Assembly (NCBI RefSeq): GCF_000264905.1
Contig: NW_006763142.1
Coordinates: 1,612,585 to 1,676,584 of the forward strand
Reading direction: 5' to 3'
Length of the DNA: 64,000 nucleotides
From: Stereum hirsutum FP-91666 SS1
Taxonomy: Eukaryota > Basidiomycota > Agaricomycetes > Russulales > Stereaceae
This document shows positions 9,206 to 19,145 of this stretch, in pieces. The number at the start of each line of letters is the position of its first letter. Position 1 is the first letter of the stretch. The position numbers and the translations under genes were made by a program. The notes beneath the pieces are model-generated. The model worked only from the letters and a program-made list of their open reading frames with translations, had not been told where the DNA came from and did no database searches.

Positions 9206-12200
9206 ATGTCCGGTAAAGCTCGCCCTACTCGATCTGCGACAAGACAGGCGGCGGCAGGGACCGCCAATACAAAATCATCCAATGCTGTAGCGGAAGGCAA
9301 GGATAGTATCAGTTTGGTAGGTATGAGCGGAGACCAAAAGAAAGCTCTTACCTCGAGACTTCGCAATGTTGCTAGTAAGCAGAGAAAGGAAGCAGCTGCA
9401 AAGCAGAGGGCAGACGAGGCTGAAGCGCCTGATGGTTAGTAGCCACTTTTCCTATCACTCGCCTCTACATCTCATCAGTCTCATTGCTAGGACCTCGATC
9501 ATCAAAAACACAGGCCCTGTTGAAAAAAAGTTAGTTCTGTTTCCTTGTCGTCCAAGAACATACAGTGCGCTCACTGATCGTCATCTTCCTAGACTGGTTG
9601 GACCCCAACGCAGCGCACAAGGGTCCATTGAAACGTAATGCACCTGATGGTGCTGGCGAGGGAGATGTTCAAAGTCCCAAAGAGGCTCGCAGTAGAAAGA
9701 GAGTGAAAGGTGAGTGTGAAGATGGTTGGTGATGGAAGAGTACGAGCTGCGAAGCATGGCACTCATAACGTCACCACCACGCGTTCCGGCCCTGCATCCG
9801 AATTCCCACCATTTATCACTTTTATTCTCACAGGAATTGCTCCAACCGCTGCGTCTGCTACCTTCACCGCCGACAATGTAGATGACGGTGCTGTTGCCAA
9901 CAACGACAGTGACACAGACCTGTACAATGGTGTGTATTACCTGATCACTGCCTTATCATATGTTACTTCCCTGCTTATGTGTTGCTTCCACTTGCATAGA
10001 TGGTATAGTCGCGGCCAACGAGTCTCTTGTTCAAGAAGACGTCGTTGCTGCTGCCTTTGCTGAGGATGATGCAGGGTCTGATTTCTCGGAGGATGATCCT
10101 GATGAGCCCGTGGACGACGAGGACGAGGCCATGGAAGCCGATGAAGATTTTGGTTTGGAAAGCGAGGCGGATGAGCAGCTCTCCACTCGTCAACAGACCA
10201 ATATTGTGGCCAAGATGGCCCAGGGGGTACGTGTTGTTTTATCAGTGATTGTTCCTTCTGTCGTTATACTTAATAAACCACCTATAGATTCCTCGCTTCG
10301 TTTCTCAAGGCGGTCACGCCGCCAATTCCCCCTCGACGCTGCCCCGTGGCCGTCACGGTCGTCTTGTCCTGGACTTGAGCAAGGACTGTGATGACAACGA
10401 AGGTCATAACAGAGTTGCACAAGGTGGTACCGGTGTTGGCCAGGTTGCGGTATGTTACAAGATTGATCTATCATAGCTGTTGAGGCTGACATATTACGCA
10501 TGGTTAGGCGGCAAAGGAGACTGTAAGGTCTGATGCATCGGGCGAACCAATTGGTGGTGGGAAGGTGCGCAAGCAGAAGGTATGTTTCGTGCTTGGTCTC
10601 TCTCCGAATATGACTGATGTCAACTAACAGAGTGACGGTTGCAAGCGTGTAACGACTACCAATACGGCCTCCCAGGCCGCTGTCGTGAACTCTGTTGTGA
10701 CTGCCTCCACCGCTCGTTCTTCAGCGGTAAGGATCCATCTTCCTTCACTTTTCCTGTTTATCTATTAAACTTTTTGTGTCAGGAGAATGGTCACGACGAT
10801 GCCAATGGTTCTGTGACGGTAGCATCAAGTGTGACACCGGCAGCCACGGTATCAAATGCCTTATGTATTTACTCGATCTTAAAGTGATCTGACCGTTACT
10901 TTTTTACCCTAAAGACCCTCACCAATACCGCCAGTACGAGAACGGCAACTGTAGCGGTACGTAGTGGTGCTTTTGCTTAGGGCATAAAAAGCTGTGCTGA
11001 CGAATTTGCCCAGGTCGATACGAGTGTGAACGCGTCTACGAATCAGGTTCGTGGCCCTGTCTGGCAACTTGGTATCACATGTCTTACTGATACTGTACAA
11101 TTTGTTCATGTCATAGTCGGTAACTCCTGTCGCTGCACCCACCTCTGCCCTGAACAACTCTTCCAATGTTGGTCCTATCATGGCGGCTGTATGTGTACTA
11201 TTTACTTGCGCCATCGAGCGATGCTGACGGCCATGATTAGGTGAGCACCACTGTGAACGTTACTGCTCCTCAGGTCTGTCTATCTCTTACTCTACTCACT
11301 TTCGATGCTCTGTTACTGATCATAGTTTTTGTCTATACCACAGGCAGCAACGAGCACCCCGGTGGCGGCACCTGCCGCCACGACCGTGGGTCTGACTCCC
11401 ACCAACCTAACCCAACCCGCCGTTGCCGTTGCCTTGACCCCGACTCCCAGTGACCCCAACTACTGGGTCCTCGTCACGCGTACCCACACTCCTAACAAGT
11501 TGGCGCAGCTCACGCAGCAGACGACTGAGGTAAGGAAGGCAGCGCACGTCGCTTCTAACGATATCTTGCCAGCCCTCATGTTCCGCGAAGGGCCGTTCCC
11601 CAATGGCGCCACGGAAACAGAGGCAATCTGTGTAAAGGCTATCGTCAAGGCTGCTCACAAGCATGGCTACACCGAGATTGTGTCTCACATGGAGACCGAT
11701 GATGCATACGCTAAGTTGTTCATTCCTATCGTTCGTGACTTTCTCTCTCCATCTTTTACGACTCTCATGTGCTTCTTTTCGGTGGTTTATCAGCCACGCC
11801 AGCGCCTCAGTAACATCCGTAGTGATGCAATCCAGGCCACTCGCCCAGTCACAAAGACCGCGATCGACTTCTCCAAGTTCATTGGTCCCGAAAAAGTCTG
11901 CCTTGCGATGAAGGCTTTTCTCCTCAACGATGGGTACATATTCCCGGGAGACCTCGATATCACGGTATGTTTCTACTTGTCGGTCTTATCAACATGCGCT
12001 TACAGCGAGCTAGACGATGAAATACAAGTTTGATAACACGCAGCCCTTCTGCTCGACCATCGTCACTTCCAACACTAACGCTCTGTACTTCTCTGCGGAC
12101 CCAATCTTCAGGTATGAAGAAGACGACTTCAAATCGTCGGATCCCGAGTATCCCGACGAACGCGAGATGCCCATGGTCGCTGTTGCTTTTGCAGCAACCT

Positions 12201-12606
12201 GCGTAAGTGCCCTCCATGTCTTTCTGTGTCCTAATCTCCAGTACTGATACTTTGTATTGACCTTCTCTTAGGCTGCGGCAGGGCTCATGGACTACCAGAC
12301 CGGTTTCCACCAACCTTTACAGTTCCAAGCTTCGTTGTTCAAGCCTATTTTCAACAACCATATGGCGACGTTAAAGCAAATCAAGAATGGCGGTGTAGCC
12401 AGCTATCACATTATCATGTCCACAATCTACGATGTGGCAAGGTGGGTTGAGATCGTTCGGTTCTTTTTTCTGATGCTAAATGGCTGGCTATCTCTAGTGG
12501 AACGTCGACCTTATCGGCTGCCATGCGTGCAGGGCAGGGCGAGGTGAACACGGCAGTCAATTTTGCCGCTGTGGGTTCGACATTACGCCGTGCTAGCCGC
12601 AGATAA
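9206..12606 (+). CDS. DUF6532-like protein with 17 exons, several micro-exons
   Basis: Exons: 9206-9434, 9593-9709, 9834-9929, 10000-10226, 10288-10449, 10508-10579, 10631-10726, 10783-10848, 10915-10956, 11014-11046, 11117-11188, 11241-11273, 11344-11730, 11794-11964, 12014-12202, 12272-12441, 12498-12606; 756 residues. The first half is disordered: a basic start, an acidic block (FSEDDPDEPVDDEDEAMEAD), then Ala/Thr/Val-rich linkers encoded by exons of only 33-96 nt, all phase 0. The folded half begins near WVLVTRTHTPNKLAQL and ends with a helical region containing QTGFHQPLQFQASLFKPIFNNH, resembling the uncharacterised DUF6532 domain that is expanded in Agaricomycetes. Function unknown; no membrane segment or signal peptide. 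The 63-nt intron at 11731-11793 has no stop and a length divisible by three, so a retained-intron isoform is possible. Confidence 0.65.
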
Positions 12607-13168
12607 ATGTATACCGTCCCGAAAGATGTATCCTTTTCTTATATTCATAATCTAAACCATGCCCAAAGTGGCACCATTCACATCCTATTCTGATCATCGG
12701 CATCAACTAACGCTCGCCTCATCCGCTGCTAATAAGACCCTATATGCGTGCGTGAAGGTCAGTGCAATAGTATATTTTTAGGTCGATATAGATCCTAATT
12801 AGAGAGGGGGGTTGACTACTCTCGGCTAATGCTAGTTATGGCTCCGTAGCGATAATTATTCCTAGTTAGCGGGGGACTGGTTTCCCGATGTACTAGCCTA
12901 TTCTAAGATGTGGCGCCATTATCAAATTCATTTCCCAGAGGACCCCGAGTGCAGAACGTCAAAGGGTACCCCCCACCCCCCCCTAGCCGACAGCTAACTG
13001 AAGACCTTCAGATGTGCGGGATTTCTCGGCCGCGCACCTCTTGGCCGGTGCCGGCTATCCTTATAAGGTAGGTCGCCCTTATATGCGGCCTTATAAGCGC
13101 GCGCGGTGACCCTCTTAAGGACCATAAACCGGCGGGCCGCTGGATAGCTCCGATAGCCACTATAAGTG
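12607..13168. other. Intergenic or lost 5' part of the deaminase gene
   Basis: No coding sequence recognised. Contains a C-rich tract near 12969-12984 and several ccttataag/ctataag motifs around 13057-13165 that look like decayed repeat DNA. Upstream exons of the deaminase gene would be expected here, but none could be traced. Confidence 0.4.
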
Positions 13169-13245
13169 ATTATATACCCGGAGCCGGTTTTCCGACACAT
13201 CTCGTGGCACGCCGCCACAGCCTATTTCATTCGTTATGCCGACTA

Positions 13246-13618
13246 CTGTACCTCCCAGACGTTAGACGACCGCTTACGTAACGTGGGAACTCCCGTGAGG
13301 AGGCGACGGACCCTTGGGACAGCGGGACACAGGCGACGGCCAGTCACCTTGCCTCTGAGGGACAGTCACCTGGCCCTGTACAAATGGTCAGTACTTCGAA
13401 CCTTTCTCGTTTTCGCGTCCATTTGCAGTGATACTTGCAGTTCTGTATCTAAAGACTAATTAAAACAATTTTATATTATTTGTTGAAGAAAATACGAGAA
13501 AATACGAATATATCACCCTAGGCGACAACAACCTCGGGACACCGGGACAAGCGCCCAAATAGGCGACGCGACAGGCCCCTTCGGACACCGGACGTCGCCT
13601 AACGTCTGGGAGGTACAG
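13246..13618. mobile_element. MITE (373 bp) with TA target duplication, Tc1/mariner-like
   Basis: The ends form an inverted repeat: ctgtacctcccagacgttag at 13246-13265 and its reverse complement at 13599-13618, continuing to about 25 bp with one mismatch. TA dinucleotides flank both sides (13244-13245 and 13619-13620), the target duplication of Tc1/mariner elements. The inside carries no gene and is rich in ggcgac and ggacac motifs on both arms. It lies inside what looks like a coding exon of the deaminase gene. Confidence 0.8.
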
Positions 13619-13642
13619 TATCTGCGAAACGCGACGGCGACT

Positions 13643-14423
13643 ATGATCAAAATCCCTACCCACCGTAATGCTACGATCACCGACGTCGACATTCTCAAAA
13701 ACAGAATTGAAGCCGGCATCGACAGGGAGTTTGGGCAGAGAAGAGGCGCGAAGGAAGCGAAGGAATGGTTCAAACAACAAGGAGATCAGTACACTCGGTT
13801 TCAAGGTCCCACTCATGCGGAGGCGGCGCTCATGGCCTTGGCCAATCATTCGCGCGCTTCCAAAGACAACCTGGAGGCCTCGCTCCGCAGCATCTTCTCT
13901 TCTAAGGTCTTCTGAATTTGTTTTGTCTCGTCAGCGCTTACTGACCGTACCACACAAACCTTGCCTAGCCTCTATCCATTGGTGTGAGCAAAAAGTGCTG
14001 TTGGGCGTGCTGGCAACTCGGTCGGAAGCTTTTCAAGAGTATGTCCGTTCCCTTTCATCACCATGTCCCATTTTTGTTGACCCACCGCTACCATCTCGAA
14101 TAGACGATGATTCTGACTTACAGCTTCCTGGGACTCATGGGACCGTATTCCATTGGGACCCGCCGACCTTTGGTATTCCGGTGGAGGTGTTGAAGGAGCT
14201 TGTGGGAGACTTGGAAAAAGAGACTGTTCAACGGGCTGCTGACGAGGGCGTGATCGCCTTGGAGCTGCAGAAGTCTGGATCGACACAATCCTCTCCTTGG
14301 TCCATCGACTTTGACATGCCTTCACCGGAGCCAGAGGTCAGCCCAATTTTGAGTATCTGTACCATCTTATCGTTGTCCTCACTGTTACGTGTTGTATAGT
14401 TAGATCATGCGTTTTCATTGTAA
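13643..14423 (+). CDS. OTT_1508-like deaminase, 5' part interrupted by a MITE
   Basis: Exons 13643-13906, 13969-14038, 14104-14336 and 14400-14423 encode 196 residues from the first ATG after the MITE. The zinc-dependent deaminase signature is intact: HAE in THAEAALMALANHS, then VSKKCCWACW with a C-x2-C pair, then LPGTHGTVFHWDPPTFGIP, as in the fungal OTT_1508-like deaminase family (PF14441). The family is normally much longer. The same reading frame is open back from the ATG to the MITE edge, and again on the far side at 13169-13243 (with WHAATAYFIRYADY), so the ATG at 13643 is probably an internal Met of an older gene. Substrate unknown; bacterial relatives include effector domains, while fungal copies are widespread and uncharacterised. 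It may now be a pseudogene or a short protein. Confidence 0.6.
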
Positions 14424-15710
14424 ACCCTTTGACCACGAGCTCGACGCATGTGTGCGCAATGATGGGATAGGTCTTCTCGCTATGCTTGTTATCTGTATTC
14501 TTTGATGATATGATGATGCTGAGATTCTGAACACGAAGAGCTTGACGGGTCACCGAATCATGTCTGTGACCGATGGTGATGCGTGCCCTCAATCTCTCAA
14601 TGGCCCGTAGCTGGCTCGAATACTAAGGTCACACCCTCAACCTGGGCTTCTGGATATAATTCACCGTCATTTCTGTATCTCAAGCCTCCTCAATCCCACA
14701 TCTGGATAGCCCGGTGGATCTCCTCCTCAGGAATCTCATAGTGAGTAACCCCTCCACGGAGCATCCGAACAGAACCTAATCTACGGCATGTTGCATCAAC
14801 CCTCACAACAAGGTTGTTTCCGGTCAAAGATCGCCTGTGGTCTCGAGCTCGTCTGCGAACGTTTCTTACTCCTCTCAAGCCCTCGGATACGCCACCACCC
14901 ACCGTCACTCAAAGTCACCGGACGACCTTGAAGATAGAGATCTCCTCCGATACAATCCCCTTACTACTCAGCTCCTCAACGCTTCTTCTATTTCGACAGC
15001 TGATTTTCCACCTCTAAGCCATAATGTATAAATCTTGGCTGTCTCAGACAGCTGCTGCCCGATTACCTTCAAAGGATTCCTTGGCGACACCCATCATGCA
15101 CTCGTTCTAAACTCAGTCGACTCGAAGCTCTTCGATCTCCTCCTCAGTTTGTAGCTGTGTCTCGGGAGCGCAGTACTCAAGACAAAACAACGAGCTCTCA
15201 GAGAATGATTTTGGATCCACGGCACGACAGACGGCCACGATGAAGATCTTTCCACGGATTGGTCCGACTCTGAATCCGCCACAAGCTCCAATCCCGGCCA
15301 CTCTATTTTGTAGCGAATTTCTCATGATCTGAAGCATCAATTCTACTTTCACATTCCAGAACGGAGCGGCGCGGCCAGTGAAAGGATCAAAAGCACAAGA
15401 TTGGAAGCTTTGTGTAGGAAAGAGGAGGTCGATTCGCGTGGTGGTGGGACTGTTGGTGCACGAGATGGGGTACATCGGAGCGATTCTGTCCGTGAAACTC
15501 GTCTTGCACTGTGCATATTAAGTATCTGAAAGCCGGTGTCAGGACTAGGAAAACCCCTTGTCCTCATATGCAACCGCCGAGACACGACATCCAATCATCT
15601 TTCTTGCCGAAACTCGTCAGTGATTGGTCCCCATATGTTCGGATTTAAGCATTGGATTGAGAGATGAGAGATAGATGGTGTAGGATGAATGTGACAGTGC
15701 AACCGTTCAT
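14424..15710. other. No confident gene
   Basis: Short open frames occur on both strands, the longest a 120-residue minus-strand frame at 15113-15475 with an acidic end. None shows a recognisable domain or a consistent exon structure. Possibly decayed coding or repeat DNA. Confidence 0.35.
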
Positions 15711-18575
15711 TCAACCCGCGTGCCACGAGAACTTGCCAACGATACTAGGATTAGCAATATTGTTGCCAGACTCGAAGGAACGACTGATGTCCATCGGAAG
15801 ATCTACGTCAGGGCCAATGCGCTCCTCCACGTCCTGTATGATCTCTCGCAGCTGGAGAACTTTCCCCCGCAATAGCTCCCTCTTCGACTTCAACAGGTCG
15901 ATATCCTGAACACATCCTTAATCAATATCTCGAATTCAGTGGTGCCTAATGGCATAGGAGCACGTACGTCGTTGACTTGGACTATGTGGGTGATCAGATT
16001 CGAGACGGTCTGAATGTACGGAACGTTCTTTGTCATATTAGCCACCTCATAATCCATTGAGGACCCCGGCGGCTATGGACAGAGCCTCTGCGGTCGATGC
16101 ACGCGATGCAGAAGATTGGACACGAGCACGCCGTTCTGCTATGTGAAGTCGGTCCGTTCGTCAGACCGCTTTGCACCCGTGCAAGAAGGAAGGAATTATG
16201 CGCACCCAGTGCCATTTTCATCTGAACAACAGGCCTAGTGCTTCCGCTGGTGACAGGTACATCGGAGGCAAGACTGCCTTTGGAAACGGACTCGCTGTCG
16301 GCCGCTGTGCTCGTCGAGCTAAAATCTGTAGATCCAGAGCTATGTGATGGAGATGTATTCACTTGAAATACTAGCCTCAGAGATTCCAGACTCTCATATT
16401 GATAAACTCTAGTAAATACCTTCGATATTTCGTTTAGACGTCCAGGAATTACTTCCGAGACCTGGAGATACTTTGATATCCAAAGATTGGACTATCTGTA
16501 CTGCGGTCTGTCGAAGTTATAAGTACATATTGCGCTACGTAATACGAATCACATTGAGAACACACGTACATTGAAGGATGCCAAGGCAGCCGTGAATTCC
16601 TCGTCACAATGCTCGATATTCCTGAGGATATCTTTCCTCGCCAACAAGAGCCTTGCCTTTTTGGTAGCAAAGCACTTCTTGGGGACGAGGACGACCTCAT
16701 TCAATGCACTGACCAGCTCGAGTGATCAGCATTTTATGCTATGTCCCGGTCTTTAATAAAGTACCACACCTCTCGAGCATTCGGAATCTCTTCTGCATGT
16801 CCATCTGAAGATCCACATCGGGGCCAAGGCGCTCCTCCACGTCCTGTATGATCTCCTGCAGTTGAAGGACTTTCCCCCGCAACGGCTGCCTCTTCGACTT
16901 CAACAGGTCGATAGCCTGAAAACATCCTTAATCAATGTCTCGAATTCAGTGGTTCCTAATGACCTAGGAGCACGTACATCGTTGACTTGGACTATGCGGG
17001 TGATCAGATCCGAAACAGTCTGAATGTACGAAACGTTCTTCGTCATCGTAGCCACCTCATTGAGGACCCCTGCGGCTATAGACAGATCCTCTGCGGTCGA
17101 TGCAGGCGATGCAGAAGATTGGACACGAGCACGCCATTTTGCTATGTGAAGTTGGTCCGTTCGTCAGACCGCTTAGCACCCGTGCAAGAAGGAAGGAATT
17201 ATGCGCACCCAGTGCCATTTTTATCTGGGCAGCAGGCCTAGTGCTTCCGCTGGTGACAGGTACATCGGAGGCAAGATTGCCTTTGAAAACGGATTCGCTG
17301 TCGGCCGCTGTGCTCGTCGAGCTCAGACCTGTAGATGTAGGACCAGAGCTATGTGACGGGGATGCATTCACTTAAAATACCCGGGATGAGAGATTCCACA
17401 CTCTCGTAATGATAAACTCCAGTAAATACCTTCGATGTTGCATTTAGACATCCGAGAGATAGATACATTGATATCTAGAGATTGGACTATCGTTAATGTG
17501 TTCTATCGAGGTTATAAGTACATATTTCGCTACGTAGTATGAATCACATTGAGGGCACACGTACATTGAAAGATGCCAAGACAGCCTTGAGTTCCTCGTC
17601 ACAGCGCTCAATCTTCTGGATGAAGTCTTTCCTGGAGACCAGGTGTCTCTCCAGAGGTCCGTTAGCAGCAGCGCACTTGTGGAGAATGACGGCGACCCTC
17701 TTGAGTACGCCGAGTGACGTCTTTCGTCGGTTCTCGTTCTGGGCACGAATCCGTTAAAGAAATAGAAGCAGTCGGGAAAACTTACACTTCAAGCAGGCAG
17801 AACGGCTCTTGAAGATCCATGGGAAGATCGTCGTTCAAACCAAGTCTCCTCTCCGTTTCGTCTACCATGCTCTGCAGTTGTAGCAATTTCCATCTCAGCA
17901 GTCCCCGTTCAGACCTCAGCAAATCGATAGCCTACGCATACGAAACATGTCAGCACCTCATTATGGACTCTTCAAAAGACCAAATTTTTTTGTACGTACG
18001 TCATCGATAGAGACAATATATGTGATCAGACAGGAAAGTGTCTGGATATATGGCGCGCCCCGCGTCATAGTCGCTGCTTCGTTCACCACTCCCCCGACAA
18101 GGTCCAACGCTATCATCGTCGGAGCCTCCGCCGCAGAGAACGAGATATGTTTCCCACTGATGGAGACTATATATGTGATCAGAAAGGGAAGAGTTTGGAT
18201 GCCGGGCACGCTTTGCATCATCGTCGTTGCTTCGTTTAACACTCTTGCGACTATGCACAACGCTCCCCTCGTCGGTGCCTTCTCCTTGGAGAATGACACA
18301 CGCTTCCGCGATTTCGCTACTCAGGTCCCATTCATTAGGCAAATAAATTGCACAATATGCGACCTAGAACATACCCAGTGCGATATTCGCGTTGACGCCC
18401 GATGCGCTTTCGTCAACAACTGAGGCGGAGTCAACAATGTCGCTCTCTACCGCTAAGGGTGTTGCGGGTGTGTGCTCTGACAACGAAAAAATTAATACCA
18501 CTCAGGAGTACGACCGAATGACTGACAACACTTGCCTTTATTGGCCCGTCTCCTCAGTCCAAATAATTTTCCCAT
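15711..18575 (-). CDS. Three-module helical protein (MLKL/HeLo-like N-terminal bundle family), third module broken
   Basis: Starts MGKLFGLRRRANK (exon 18536-18575). Module 1 uses exons 18375-18476, 18000-18316, 17788-17931, 17565-17699, 17430-17502; module 2 uses 17209-17370, 16978-17141, 16770-16915, 16570-16708, 16420-16507; module 3 uses 16206-16361, 15968-16138 and 15711-15905. Each module has a disordered linker, a helix set (AAGVLNEVATMT..., then IQTVSDLITRIVQVND), a coiled-coil exon (KVLQLQEIIQDVEERLGPDV) and a Lys-rich helix exon ending in a conserved Cys-Asp-Glu segment. No start codon or stop separates modules 1, 2 and the start of 3, so one gene is likelier than three. Module 3 has a 7-nt insertion giving a stop at 16047-16049, and lacks the last exons. 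The first intron uses a GC donor. The fold call is by pattern only; the function may be a signalling or cell-death adaptor. Confidence 0.55.
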
Positions 18576-19145
18576 TGTACTTTCTGAGAGAAGAGACTGG
18601 TATTCTCGACGACGAAAGTGATAACGGGATGTGTGAGGCGACTTGACACAGTTGACAGACAGAACTGATGGTGGACGGAAGGAAAGGGATGCCCCGAGTA
18701 TCCACGTACCAGGATGTCGCAACTGCTATAGCCTGGTGAAAGCTATGTCTCGAGCTCCTGTGTCTCTGGGAAGCAGGCGGGAACAATGCATGTCAATTAT
18801 GGAAAAGGCAGTGTAAGGCTCTGCGGAAATTGAAGGCTCGGACAGCACCCAGACCTCGAGGCTTTAATAACTACCTCAAACGGACTTGAGCAGTCAAGAG
18901 TCGAAAGACCATATTATGCCGACGTGCTCCTGTCGTAAGAGTCCGTATTCCTCACCGGCCTCAAAGAGGAGGTATCGAGAGTCTTAATTGAGAGTATGAC
19001 GGTGTTGTGTTCTAGTCCCCTTATCGAAGAGAAATTCGCTGATAGCGACGACAATCTCGGCATAACAATAAGAACGAAAGGATCCTATATCTTCTCTATA
19101 TACCTATCCCGCAGTAGACGATGGCGTGAATCCACGCCTCACGCC
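18576..19145. other. Intergenic, promoter side of the module gene and 3' flank of the hydantoinase gene
   Basis: No gene seen. The two genes are on the same strand, so this holds the 3' flank of the hydantoinase gene and the promoter of the three-module gene; no clear TATA element was found. Confidence 0.4.

Noticed and set aside
9485..9529. A 16-nt extra exon in the DUF6532-like gene after cacag at 9513
   Set aside because: Including it shifts the next exon into a frame with a stop; direct joining of 9434 to 9593 keeps the frame.
13248..13618. MITE acting as a spliceable intron (gtacct at the left end, acag at the right)
   Set aside because: Splicing there would put the deaminase frame out of phase and reach a stop before the HAE motif.
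15113..15475. 120-residue minus-strand frame as a gene
   Set aside because: No domain, no splice support and no similarity to neighbours.
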